DNA from: Hyphomicrobiales bacterium | GTDB lineage: Bacteria > Pseudomonadota > Alphaproteobacteria > Rhizobiales > Devosiaceae | Length of the DNA: 7,360 nucleotides | Assembly: GCA_027082895.1 (NCBI GenBank) | Contig: JALWTJ010000160.1 | Span: forward strand, 1 to 7,360 | Reading direction: 5' to 3' | Part shown: piece by piece, positions 1 to 5,696 of the stretch | Numbering within the stretch: position 1 is the stretch's first letter | Layout: each line of letters opens with the position of its first letter | Translations under genes and position numbers: made by a program | Notes under the pieces: model-generated | What the model was told of the DNA's origin: nothing | The model's input: only the letters and a program-made list of their open reading frames with translations | Database searches by the model: none

Positions 1-532
1 CGACCACTTCGATGTCACCGATCTGGCGGCGCAGGGCGCCCAGATATTCGCCCCCCTCATAGCCCTTGAGAGCAGTGGGGATAGCCTGATTGATCAACAG
101 GTCGGCCATGGTTGCCACCCGTTGTTCGACATCACCCATGGGAATGGACATGCCGACAAACTGGATATTTTCGATCAGCTGGCGCTCTTCGATCGGTGTT
201 TCCCGGGTGCCGGTGGTATAGTTGATCTTGAGCATGGCGGAATCGGGGCTGTTGCCGGGTTCGTACAGGGGGGTGACATTTTCCTGGCGCGGTACACCTA
301 TCTTGAAGGGGGCGTCTACGCTGACGCCATAGGTATTGGCGAATTCCTGATCGATCCGGATCGTGTCGCTGATGACAACACCATCGGCCTCAAAAAGGGT
401 AATCTTGATGGAGGGCTGGGCGTCCTGGGCCATGGTGGCTCCCGTGGAAAGAATGAATGCGGCGCCGGCGGCCCTGGCAAGGGTGCGCAGCGGAGAGATG
501 GCTTTGTGGGGTACGGGGAGGTGAAAAAACAT
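1..532 (-). CDS. Secreted protein of unknown family, cut by left window edge
   Basis: The reading frame is open from an ATG at 532 down to the window edge, giving 177 complete codons with no stop. The start is supported by an AGGAG ribosome site (539-543) six bases upstream. Residues 1-35 look like a signal peptide: a basic stretch with K10, R16 and R20, a hydrophobic run (AAGAAFILSTG), and a likely cleavage after TMA (A35) before QDAQ. The mature part begins with a short beta-like stretch (IKITLFEADGVVISDTI) and has NYTTGTRETPIEERQLIENI near residues 117-136. It is acidic with few cysteines. I do not recognise the family, so no function is proposed beyond export to the periplasm. It lies 49 bases downstream of the membrane protein at 582-1148 on the same strand and may be co-transcribed with it. 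The C-terminus is missing from the window. Confidence 0.8.
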   Translation of the reverse strand, partial: MFFHLPVPHKAISPLRTLARAAGAAFILSTGATMAQDAQPSIKITLFEADGVVISDTIRIDQEFANTYGVSVDAPFKIGVPRQENVTPLYEPGNSPDSAMLKINYTTGTRETPIEERQLIENIQFVGMSIPMGDVEQRVATMADLLINQAIPTALKGYEGGEYLGALRRQIGDIEVV

Positions 533-581
533 CAATTGCTCCTGATAATATTCCGGTTGTTGGCAAACATTGTGGTTTTTT

Positions 582-1148
582 TTACGGGCGATGACGGCCT
601 GCCGGGCGCCTTTCATGCAATATACCGGGCAGGCAGAGGAGAAAAACGGTCAGCCCCGCCAGCCACTGGGGCAATATCCAGACGGATCCCAGCCGGGACC
701 ATCCAGCATAAAGGAATATGCCCGACAGGGTGGCAAATTGCGCCATTACGCTTAATGCGAGGGCTGCACGGAAAGGTCGGTGTGGCGGAGTGCCGGGGGC
801 GACGGTGTTGTCCGGGTCGGCGGGGTGGGCCAGATTGGTGGAAGCGGTGGCACGGGCAAGCCAGACAAGAGCCAGGGTATTGATGGCCAGTGTGGCTGTC
901 AGACCATGCCAGAGAATGGCAACAAGGGCCTTGAGGGCCGGTGAAAGATTGGAAAGCTCGACGGGCGTCAACAGCGCATTCGGGCCGGACTTGGCGTGGG
1001 CGAGAAGTGTCAACAGGCTGATCAGGGCGGCCAGGGCAAACCAGAAATTCAGACGGGGCAGATGCAATCGGCGGGCTCTTTGTCTTGAGGGGGAAGGCAC
1101 GACGGGGGAAGGCACGGCGGTTGCACGGATCCCGCTGGACCCGCGCAC
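582..1148 (-). CDS. Four-helix integral membrane protein, function unknown
   Basis: This frame of 188 codons encodes a hydrophobic protein with about four membrane segments: residues 34-50 (NFWFALAALISLLTLLAHA), 72-98 (containing the WHGLTATLAIN motif), roughly 128-148 and roughly 155-175. A basic tail (HERRPAGRHRP) follows. The arrangement, with a histidine after the first helix and a conserved-looking WH at the start of the second, resembles small four-helix membrane proteins common in Proteobacteria that have no assigned role. The start is uncertain. GTG at 1148 is the first available codon, three codons after an in-frame TGA, and has no good ribosome site. The first 27 residues are low-complexity (AVPSPVVPSPS) and come from a 15-base tandem duplication, so translation may begin further in. 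The partial secreted-protein gene follows 49 bases downstream. The function is not inferred. Confidence 0.72.
   Translation of the reverse strand: MRGSSGIRATAVPSPVVPSPSRQRARRLHLPRLNFWFALAALISLLTLLAHAKSGPNALLTPVELSNLSPALKALVAILWHGLTATLAINTLALVWLARATASTNLAHPADPDNTVAPGTPPHRPFRAALALSVMAQFATLSGIFLYAGWSRLGSVWILPQWLAGLTVFLLCLPGILHERRPAGRHRP
1089..1118. repeat. 15-base tandem duplication
   Basis: Two adjacent 15-base units, GGGGGAAGGCACGAC (1089-1103) and GGGGGAAGGCACGGC (1104-1118), differ at one base. Read on the minus strand they encode the repeated VPSP motif near the N-terminus of the membrane protein at 582-1148. The length is a multiple of three, so copy-number change would preserve the frame if this part is translated. 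Confidence 0.85.
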
Positions 1149-1415
1149 CCCATTGTTTCAACTGGGGAAAGACAGGTCAAGCGGCGGTACGCAGAAAGTA
1201 TGTGCTGTCCGTTCCGTTTTCCGGGTGGCAGGCTTTTCTTTTGGGGGCTTTCGGAAGGGGCGGACAAGGGCGATTTGCGAAGAAACGGGCTTGAGAGAAT
1301 GGAAGATTGGGAAGGTAGGCAAGTGGCGGACACTGATCGTGGCAGATCTGGTTGGTATTGTCCCTGGTGAAGCAGCATTTTGTCTCCTGGTGTCTTTGGC
1401 CCGCTCATTCTGACT

Positions 1416-1458
1416 CTTGCCCCCCTTGCCCCTCCTTGCCCCCCTTGCAGCTCCTTGC
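1416..1458. repeat. Phased CTTGC tandem repeat (19-base superunit)
   Basis: CTTGC occurs at 1416, 1425, 1435, 1444 and 1454, with spacings of 9, 10, 9 and 10 bases. The alternation makes a 19-base superunit (1416-1434 and 1435-1453) identical at 17 of 19 positions, followed by the start of a third unit. Filler between the CTTGC cores is almost all C. The last core overlaps the candidate -35 of the promoter at 1455-1485. Confidence 0.85.
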
Positions 1459-1485
1459 GCGATCAGGATCGGGGCGCTATATAAT
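1455..1485 (+). promoter_or_regulatory. Candidate sigma-70-type promoter
   Basis: A perfect TATAAT -10 box lies at 1480-1485. The best -35 is TTGCGC at 1455-1460 with a 19-base spacer, which is long and suggests dependence on an activator or a weak basal level. A start site would fall near 1492, inside the palindrome at 1490-1511. The first convincing gene downstream is DUF4336 at 1843, implying a leader of about 350 bases if it is the target. Confidence 0.5.
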
Positions 1486-1489
1486 CTGC

Positions 1490-1511
1490 ACAAACCGAAT
1501 GGTCGGTTTGT
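1490..1511. promoter_or_regulatory. Perfect 22-base palindrome, TetR-operator-like
   Basis: The arms ACAAACCGA (1490-1498) and TCGGTTTGT (1503-1511) are exact reverse complements around the 4-base centre ATGG. Size, symmetry and the ACCGA/TCGGT half-sites are typical of operators bound by TetR-family dimers. It sits immediately after the TATAAT box at 1480-1485, where a bound repressor would cover the transcription start. No TetR-family gene is visible in the window, so the regulator would have to be encoded elsewhere. The assignment to TetR is inference from operator form only. Confidence 0.6.
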
Positions 1512-1739
1512 ACGGTGTCAATATTGGCGCGTCCATATAGTGTCGCTGAAGAAAGTGTGTCGGGGGCGGCGTGGTGGAAGCACGGTGTTCAAAGGCAGAG
1601 CGATGGGGGGCGGGTGCTGGTTTGACGTCCGGCGTGGACGCGGGTCTGATCGTATGCAAGGGGCGCGCGTATGTCGGAAGTGGGGGAATGGGCATCTGTG
1701 CTCCGGACCGGTTTTCGGGCGGCGGGCATGGAAGGCATC

Positions 1740-1767
1740 CTGTCAGATGCGGGCAGGGGGTGATAAT
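1740..1767 (+). promoter_or_regulatory. Weak candidate promoter for the DUF4336 gene
   Basis: CTGTCA (1740-1745, four matches to TTGACA) and GATAAT (1762-1767, five matches to TATAAT) are separated by 16 bases. Transcription would start near 1774, leaving a leader of roughly 70 bases before the ATG at 1843. It is an alternative to the stronger -10 at 1480-1485. Confidence 0.35.
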
Positions 1768-1808
1768 TTTTTCGAGTACGGGTTCCGGAAGGCTTGCGAA
1801 CATGATTG

Positions 1809-1824
1809 GCCATGAAACCATGGC
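1809..1824 (+). promoter_or_regulatory. Small hairpin next to the DUF4336 ribosome site
   Basis: GCCATG (1809-1814) and CATGGC (1819-1824) can pair around AAAC. The stem ends one base before the GGGAGGAAAGG ribosome-binding region and could affect access to it. The stem is only six pairs, so the effect is speculative. Confidence 0.3.
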
Positions 1825-1842
1825 GGGAGGAAAGGAAACAGC

Positions 1843-2544
1843 ATGAACAAGCGTTTGCAGCCCCTGGGGCGGGACATCTGGGTCTTTGAGGGGGGGAACG
1901 TGGATTTCTTCGGGTTTGCCTATCCGACCCGCATGGTTGTGGTGCGGCTCCCCGATGGAATTTTATGGGTCTGGTCGCCGGTGCGTCCGGATGCGGACCT
2001 GTTCGCAGAGGTGGCATCGCTGGGGGAGGTGGGCCATCTGGTCAGCCCGAACAAGCTTCATCATCTGTTTCTGGGGGACTGGAAAGAACGGTTTCCCGAT
2101 GCTTTGATCTGGGGACCGCAATCCAGCATTTCCAAGCGCACGGATCTGACCTTTGAGGCGGCACTGGACAGGCAGGTGCCGGTCGCATGGGGCGGGGCGC
2201 TGGAGATGTTTCATTTCACCGGCTCGCGCTTCATGGATGAACTGGTGTTTTTCCACCGGGATTCCGCAACCGCCATTCTTGCCGATCTGTCGGAGAATTT
2301 CTCGCCTGAATTTGTCAGCACCTACTGGAAGGGATGGAAGGGCGTGGTGGCCCGCATCTGGGGCATCATGGAGGGGAAGGCGCCCCTGGAATGGCGGCTC
2401 AGCTTCCTGTCGCGCAAACAGGCGCGGGCGGAACGGGACCGGCTTCTGGCCCTGCATCCCCGTCAGGTGGTCATGGCCCACGGAACCCTTCAGCGTCAGG
2501 ATGGGGAGGCCTTTTTGCGTCGGGTTCTTGCCTGGCTGGGGTAG
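1843..2544 (+). CDS. DUF4336 domain protein (metallo-beta-lactamase-like fold)
   Basis: The 233-residue product matches the DUF4336 pattern along its whole length. It has an N-terminal region ending in W13, then FFGFAYPTRMVVVRLPDG (22-39), an LWVWSPV strand (41-47), the hallmark LVSPNKLHHLFL (66-77), and FFHRDSATAILADLSENF (136-153). A C-terminal ALHPRQVVMAHG motif follows. Members are thought to share the metallo-hydrolase fold but lack most of the standard HxHxDH metal-binding motif, and that motif is absent here too. The biochemical activity is not established. No signal peptide is seen, so it is probably cytoplasmic. The start is well supported by GGAGGAAAGG just upstream of the ATG. It precedes the arsR-like gene by 72 bases on the same strand and may be separately transcribed. 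Confidence 0.88.
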   Translation: MNKRLQPLGRDIWVFEGGNVDFFGFAYPTRMVVVRLPDGILWVWSPVRPDADLFAEVASLGEVGHLVSPNKLHHLFLGDWKERFPDALIWGPQSSISKRTDLTFEAALDRQVPVAWGGALEMFHFTGSRFMDELVFFHRDSATAILADLSENFSPEFVSTYWKGWKGVVARIWGIMEGKAPLEWRLSFLSRKQARAERDRLLALHPRQVVMAHGTLQRQDGEAFLRRVLAWLG

Positions 2545-2576
2545 GATTTTCCTGTTCCCATGGAACGGCATGTGGC

Positions 2577-2606
2577 TTGACGGGCAACCCTCCTGTTGCC
2601 TAACCT
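2577..2606 (+). promoter_or_regulatory. Candidate promoter with inverted repeat ahead of the arsR-type gene
   Basis: TTGACG (2577-2582) is a good -35; the matching -10 with an 18-base spacer is a poor TAACCT (2601-2606). The spacer contains the inverted repeat GGCAAC (2583-2588) / GTTGCC (2595-2600) around CCTCCT. A regulator bound there would block RNA polymerase, so it is a candidate autoregulatory operator for the ArsR-type protein. As RNA, the same repeat could instead form a small hairpin after the DUF4336 gene. The predicted start site is only a few bases before the ATG at 2617. Confidence 0.4.
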
Positions 2607-2616
2607 TGTGCGAATC

Positions 2617-2925
2617 ATGGACCATAATCTTGTCTTTCAGGCGCTGGCGGATGCGACCCGGCGCACTCTTCTGGAACGCATCCATGCCCGCTCGGGTCAG
2701 AGCCTTTCGGCGCTGGCCAGCGGGCTGGACATTTCGCGGCAGGCCATTGCCAAGCACATGGGCATTCTGGAAAAGGCGGAGCTGGTGGTCTCGCGCCGGG
2801 TGGGGCGCCAGCGCCTGCATTATCTCAATCCCCTGCCGTTTCGCGCCATATCGGGGCGGTGGCTGAAAAAGTTCGAACAGGTGCGGCTGGTCGACCTGAT
2901 GCCGGAACTGGACGAGCCGGACTGA
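2617..2925 (+). CDS. ArsR-family winged-helix transcriptional regulator
   Basis: The 102-residue product opens with the family signature VFQALADATRRTLLERI (residues 6-22). A helix-turn-helix follows (SALASGLDISRQAIAKHMGIL, about 31-51, recognition helix from S40), and then a basic wing (SRRVGRQRLHYLNP, 59-72). It contains no cysteine, so it lacks the ELCVCDL-type metal site and the redox cysteine pair of BigR/SqrR persulfide sensors. It is closest in pattern to ArsR proteins often found beside SRPBCC/AHSA1 genes, but no such gene is here. ATG at 2617 is preferred because the protein then begins MDHNLVFQALAD as is usual. An upstream TTG at 2596 would add seven residues. There is no strong ribosome site, consistent with a very short leader. 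Its TGA overlaps the yjbQ ATG by one base. Confidence 0.88.
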   Translation: MDHNLVFQALADATRRTLLERIHARSGQSLSALASGLDISRQAIAKHMGILEKAELVVSRRVGRQRLHYLNPLPFRAISGRWLKKFEQVRLVDLMPELDEPD

Positions 2926-3344
2926 TGGCGTACCAGCAGCAGATCGCAGTGGTACGGACACGGGGGCAGGGTCTTTATGCGTTTACCGGCGATGTGGTGC
3001 AGTTCGTGGAACGGTGCGGGGTGAAGAAGGGAAATATTTCCCTGTTCTGCCGGCACACGTCCTGCTCCTTGCTCATTCAGGAAAATGCCGACCCGGATGT
3101 CATGCACGACCTGAACGGTTTTTTTGCCCGTTTGGTGCCCGAGGGCATGGACTGGCTGCGCCATGTATGTGAAGGCCCCGATGACATGCCCGCCCACATC
3201 CGTTCGGCGTTGTTGCCGGTCTCACTGGATATTCCGGTTGCCGATGGCCGCATGCTGCTGGGGACATGGCAGGGCATCTATCTGTTTGAACACCGTCGTG
3301 CGCCGCACCGGCGCGAGGTGGTCCTGAACCTTTCGGGGGAATGA
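2925..3344 (+). CDS. yjbQ: YjbQ/UPF0047 family, secondary thiamine-phosphate synthase-like enzyme
   Basis: The 139-residue product carries the complete UPF0047 signature: HTSCSLLIQENADPDVMHDL (44-63), GPDDMPAHIRSAL (84-96) and a C-terminal GRMLLGTWQGIYLFEHR (108-124). H44, H91 and H123 correspond to the conserved histidines of the family. Length is normal. YjbQ of E. coli has weak thiamine-phosphate synthase activity and is annotated as a secondary enzyme; the physiological substrate remains open, so thiamine synthesis is family knowledge rather than something shown here. The protein is probably cytoplasmic. The ATG at 2925 overlaps the stop of the arsR-type gene by one base, indicating translational coupling. 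The reading frame is open further upstream (to 2859), but that extension lies inside the regulator and does not look like YjbQ. Confidence 0.92.
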   Translation: MAYQQQIAVVRTRGQGLYAFTGDVVQFVERCGVKKGNISLFCRHTSCSLLIQENADPDVMHDLNGFFARLVPEGMDWLRHVCEGPDDMPAHIRSALLPVSLDIPVADGRMLLGTWQGIYLFEHRRAPHRREVVLNLSGE

Positions 3345-3345
3345 G

Positions 3346-3849
3346 ATGGGAATTTTGCGAACCTTTTTTGCCCGGGTGCCGGTCGGCAGGCTGGGCATGT
3401 TCCTGCTGCTGATCGCTTCTGTTGCGGCTTGTTCGTCCGGTATCGGCCCGGAAGCGCCCGTGTTTGCGGTGGTGCGGGCAAATGATGCTCATCGCCTGTC
3501 CCAATATCTGGCGGAAGGGGGCGACCCGGACCTTCGCAACGCGGCGGGGGATACGCTGCTTTATGTGGCGTCCGGGGCCAAGGGGGGGCCGGAAGTGGTG
3601 CGCCTGCTGTTGCTGGCGGGGGCGGATCCGAACCTGCAGTCGCGCCAGGGGCGAACGGCATTGCACACGGCGGCAGCGTGGTGTAACGCCAATACGGTGT
3701 CGCTTCTTTTCGAGGCCCATGCCCGTACGGACATTCGGAACGCGGAGGGCAAGTTGCCGATCGAGGTCATTTGCGCTTCGCCGCCCCAGAGGCGCCAGGA
3801 AGTGATGGACATGTTCCTGCAGGAGCGGGAAAGAGGGCAAGGGACCTGA
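3346..3849 (+). CDS. Ankyrin-repeat lipoprotein
   Basis: Residues 1-29 form a lipoprotein signal: basic start (R5, R10, R15), hydrophobic GMFLLLIAS, and lipobox VAAC with acceptor Cys29. The rest is ankyrin repeats: a degenerate first unit at about 38-67 (FAVVRANDAHRLSQYLAEGG), a second at about 68-101 (GDTLLYVASGAKGGPEVVRL, then LLLAGADPNLQSRQ), and a third at about 102-134 (GRTALHTAAAWCNANTVSLL). A partial fourth begins at GKLPIEVI. Ankyrin repeats mediate protein-protein contacts. The protein is expected to be membrane-anchored on the periplasmic side, in the inner or outer membrane; residue 30 is Ser, not Asp, which in enteric rules favours the outer membrane. The start follows the yjbQ stop after one base, with GGGGGA upstream. 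The partner is unknown. Confidence 0.88.
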   Translation: MGILRTFFARVPVGRLGMFLLLIASVAACSSGIGPEAPVFAVVRANDAHRLSQYLAEGGDPDLRNAAGDTLLYVASGAKGGPEVVRLLLLAGADPNLQSRQGRTALHTAAAWCNANTVSLLFEAHARTDIRNAEGKLPIEVICASPPQRRQEVMDMFLQERERGQGT

Positions 3850-3853
3850 AATC

Positions 3854-4675
3854 TTGGGTGAAGTGTTGAATTTTGCGCCGCTGGTGCTGGGGCTGCTGGC
3901 GGCGGGGGTGCTTGCCGGGCTTATTGCTGGCCTTCTGGGGGTCGGTGGTGGCATCGTCATGGTGCCGGCCATGGCGTTGGCCTTCGAGGCCATGGGCTAT
4001 GACCCGGCGGTCTATCAGCATGTGGCGGTGGGTACATCGCTGGCGGTGATCATCGCTACCGGGTTTGCCAGTGCCCGGGCCCATTACCGGCGCGGCGCGG
4101 TGATGGTGGACACGTTGAAGATATGGGGACCGTTCATCGTTTCGGCCGCGTTGCTGGGGGGGCTGGCGGCACGTTTTTTCAGTGGTGATGCCCTTCGGAT
4201 CATTTTTGGCGTCGTGGCCTTGTTCGTGGCTCTCAACATCGTGCTGCCGGTGCAGCGGCGTCTGATGGCAAAGCTGGGGGAATCGGTTCTGACCAACCGG
4301 ATCATGGCCAGCATTGTCGGGTTCGTCTCCGCCCTGATGGGGATCGGGGGCGGTTCCCTGAGCGTTCCCACGCTGGCGGCATTCGGCCATTCCATGCACA
4401 AGGCGGTCGGCACGAGCGCGGCGCTGGGGGTGATGCTGGCCATTCCGGGCACCATCGGTTTCGTGGTGTCGGGCTGGGACGTGGCGGGGCGTCCGCCCTT
4501 TTCCCTTGGCTATGTGAACATTGTTGCCATGTTGATCATCGGTGTGATGGCGGCCAATGTGGCGCCGCTGGGGGCGTCTCTGGCCCATCGGCTGGATCAG
4601 AAAAGGCTCAAAGGGGCCTTTGGCCTGTTTTTGCTCGTGATTGCCTTGCGCATGTTGTGGCAGGCATTGGCCTGA
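3854..4675 (+). CDS. TauE/SafE family permease (sulfite/sulfonate exporter type)
   Basis: The 273-residue product is a polytopic inner-membrane protein with the two internal repeats of the TauE/SafE family. The first is AGLIAGLLGVGGGIVMVPAM (about 21-40) followed by HVAVGTSLAVII; the second is VGFVSALMGIGGGSLSVPTL (about 155-174) followed by HKAVGTSAALGV. About eight membrane segments fit the length. Family members move sulfite, sulfoacetate, taurine-derived or other small anions; the substrate here cannot be read from sequence. The start is TTG at 3854, four bases after the ankyrin gene stop, with AAGGGA about nine bases before it. GTG at 3863 is an alternative. It closes the arsR-yjbQ-ankyrin-tauE run. 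Sulfite exporters are often under BigR-type ArsR repressors, but the regulator here has no cysteines. Confidence 0.92.
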   Translation: MGEVLNFAPLVLGLLAAGVLAGLIAGLLGVGGGIVMVPAMALAFEAMGYDPAVYQHVAVGTSLAVIIATGFASARAHYRRGAVMVDTLKIWGPFIVSAALLGGLAARFFSGDALRIIFGVVALFVALNIVLPVQRRLMAKLGESVLTNRIMASIVGFVSALMGIGGGSLSVPTLAAFGHSMHKAVGTSAALGVMLAIPGTIGFVVSGWDVAGRPPFSLGYVNIVAMLIIGVMAANVAPLGASLAHRLDQKRLKGAFGLFLLVIALRMLWQALA

Positions 4676-4685
4676 CGGGAAATGG

Positions 4686-4718
4686 CCTGACAGGCAGGCG
4701 GGGGCGTTGCCTGTCAGG
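4686..4718. terminator. Strong stem-loop between convergent genes, possible terminator without T-tract
   Basis: CCTGACAGGCA (4686-4696) and TGCCTGTCAGG (4708-4718) form a perfect 11-base-pair stem with an 11-base loop. It lies between the tauE stop (4675) and the SIMPL stop (4758), so it could end transcripts from both sides. Neither strand has a proper T-run after the stem (GGGGGGAAAGG on plus, CCATTTCCC on minus), so intrinsic termination is doubtful. It may act as an RNA 3' end stabiliser. Confidence 0.5.
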
Positions 4719-4759
4719 GGGGAAAGGCTGTCGAGCCTGCCGGAGGGCCGCCCCCGCCT
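4696..4759. repeat. Second inverted repeat sharing the loop of the stem-loop
   Basis: AGGCGGGGGCG (4696-4706) is the exact reverse complement of CGCCCCCGCCT (4749-4759). The left arm is essentially the loop of the 4686-4718 hairpin and the right arm overlaps the SIMPL stop codon. The two pairings compete, or could form a pseudoknot, in RNA from either strand. Confidence 0.7.
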
Positions 4760-5528
4760 ATTTCTGGATCAGTTGCCAGACCACGGAAACCTGCCTGACG
4801 GTTTCCAGCCTGCCTGCCGCAACGGGAACCGGGGCGGCTTCGGCGGCCATGCGGGCGACGATCATGTCCGGCTGGGGCAGCGGGGGCGGGGTCGGGCTGC
4901 CCTCGGTGATGGAAATGATGTTGCCCAACTGCACCCCTGCGGCGTCCGCATAAAGGCGTGCCTTTGCGATGGCGTCGGCCATGGCGGCGCGGCGGGCCTC
5001 CGCCTGCAGGGGGGCAGGGTCGGAGATGGAAAAGGATACCGAGTTGATCTGGTTGGACCCGGCGCTGACCAGTTGATCCAGTATCCTGCCAAGGGCTTCC
5101 GTTTCGCGGATCTTCACGGCGACGTTGTTGGATACCTGATAACCGGCAATGCGGGGGGGCGGAGTATACCCGTCGGAATTGCGCTGGTTCGAGTAATCAT
5201 ATTGGGGCTGGACGGAAAAATCCGAGGTCTGGATGTCCTCGTATTTTATGCCGGACCGGTGCAGAAGGGCGAAAAGTTTTTCCATGGCGGCGGTGTTGGC
5301 GGTCAGGGCGTCCCGTGCCGTCTTGCCAAGGGTCACGACACCGGTGCGGATGACGGCCACATCCGGGGTGCCGGTGACCCGGCCTTCACCGACAAGGGAA
5401 AGGGTGCCGGCCGGGGTTGGCCCCGGAGAAGCAGACTGGGCCAGTATGGGGGATGTACAAAGGGTGCCGGTGAAGGCCAGCACGGCAAGGAGGGGCGCCA
5501 TTTTGGGCGGGGAGGCTAGATTTTTCAT
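4758..5528 (-). CDS. SIMPL (DUF541) domain periplasmic protein
   Basis: The 256-residue product starts with a signal peptide (MKNLASPPK, then a hydrophobic MAPLLAVLAFTGTL region, cleavage likely after ILA at residue 30). The SIMPL domain follows from about residue 40: LSLVGEGRVTGTPDVAVIRT, a helix with N...MEKLFALL, the hallmark GIKYEDIQTSDFSVQPQYDY, IAGYQVSNNVAVKI, and the ARRAAMADAIAKARLYADAAGV helix. It ends with QVSVVWQLIQK. Length is typical of the family. SIMPL proteins, such as BP26/Omp28 of Brucella and YggE of E. coli, are periplasmic or outer-membrane associated and linked to stress tolerance, but their molecular role is not settled. The start at 5528 has no clear ribosome site; ATG at residue 10 is less likely because it would remove the basic part of the signal. 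It is convergent with tauE. Confidence 0.93.
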   Translation of the reverse strand: MKNLASPPKMAPLLAVLAFTGTLCTSPILAQSASPGPTPAGTLSLVGEGRVTGTPDVAVIRTGVVTLGKTARDALTANTAAMEKLFALLHRSGIKYEDIQTSDFSVQPQYDYSNQRNSDGYTPPPRIAGYQVSNNVAVKIRETEALGRILDQLVSAGSNQINSVSFSISDPAPLQAEARRAAMADAIAKARLYADAAGVQLGNIISITEGSPTPPPLPQPDMIVARMAAEAAPVPVAAGRLETVRQVSVVWQLIQK

Positions 5529-5696
5529 GTCAGTATTCCGGTTTGCAGATGCGTATCAAAAAATTTCTCGTACCTTTCCTGTGCACGGGGTTTGCGTCGC
5601 TTTTGGGGCGGGGCCGGGCAACGGGCCATCGCGGCATTTTGCCAATGGTGAATGGCATGCCGGTGACGAACGGCGTGTGGTGTGCAATGGGTAAAA

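Larger units (their letters stand above)
1149..1842. other. Long spacer between divergent gene groups, no convincing gene
   Basis: About 690 bases separate the minus-strand membrane protein from the plus-strand DUF4336 gene. Several open frames cross it on both strands (for example 1158-1493 minus, 1417-1815 plus, 1571-1846 plus). None has a recognisable domain, signal peptide, normal codon choice or a good ribosome site. What can be supported is regulatory or repetitive: the CTTGC tandem repeat at 1416-1458, the promoter and palindrome at 1455-1511, a weak promoter at 1740-1767, and a hairpin at 1809-1824 beside the DUF4336 ribosome site. An untranslated RNA starting near 1492 is possible, but no convincing intrinsic terminator is visible. 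The T-run at 1767-1772 is not directly preceded by a strong stem. Confidence 0.6.

Noticed and set aside
122..883. 253-codon plus-strand frame
   Set aside because: It is the antisense of the secreted and membrane protein genes, both of which have better starts and recognisable signal or membrane segments.
1158..1493. Minus-strand frame of 111 codons starting at the palindrome
   Set aside because: It starts with TTG, has no ribosome site, poor codon bias and low-complexity sequence through the CTTGC repeat; it is not a TetR protein.
1735..1772. Possible intrinsic terminator (hairpin then six T)
   Set aside because: The only stem (GCATC/GATGC) ends 16 bases before the T-run, and the T-run belongs better to the GATAAT region.
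1571..1846. 91-codon frame whose stop overlaps the DUF4336 start as ATGA
   Set aside because: The overlap looks like coupling, but the start is GTG without a ribosome site and the product shows no domain or coding-like codon choice.
2859..3344. Longer start for yjbQ (22 extra residues)
   Set aside because: The extension lies within the arsR-type gene and is not seen in the YjbQ pattern; ATG 2925 gives the usual length.
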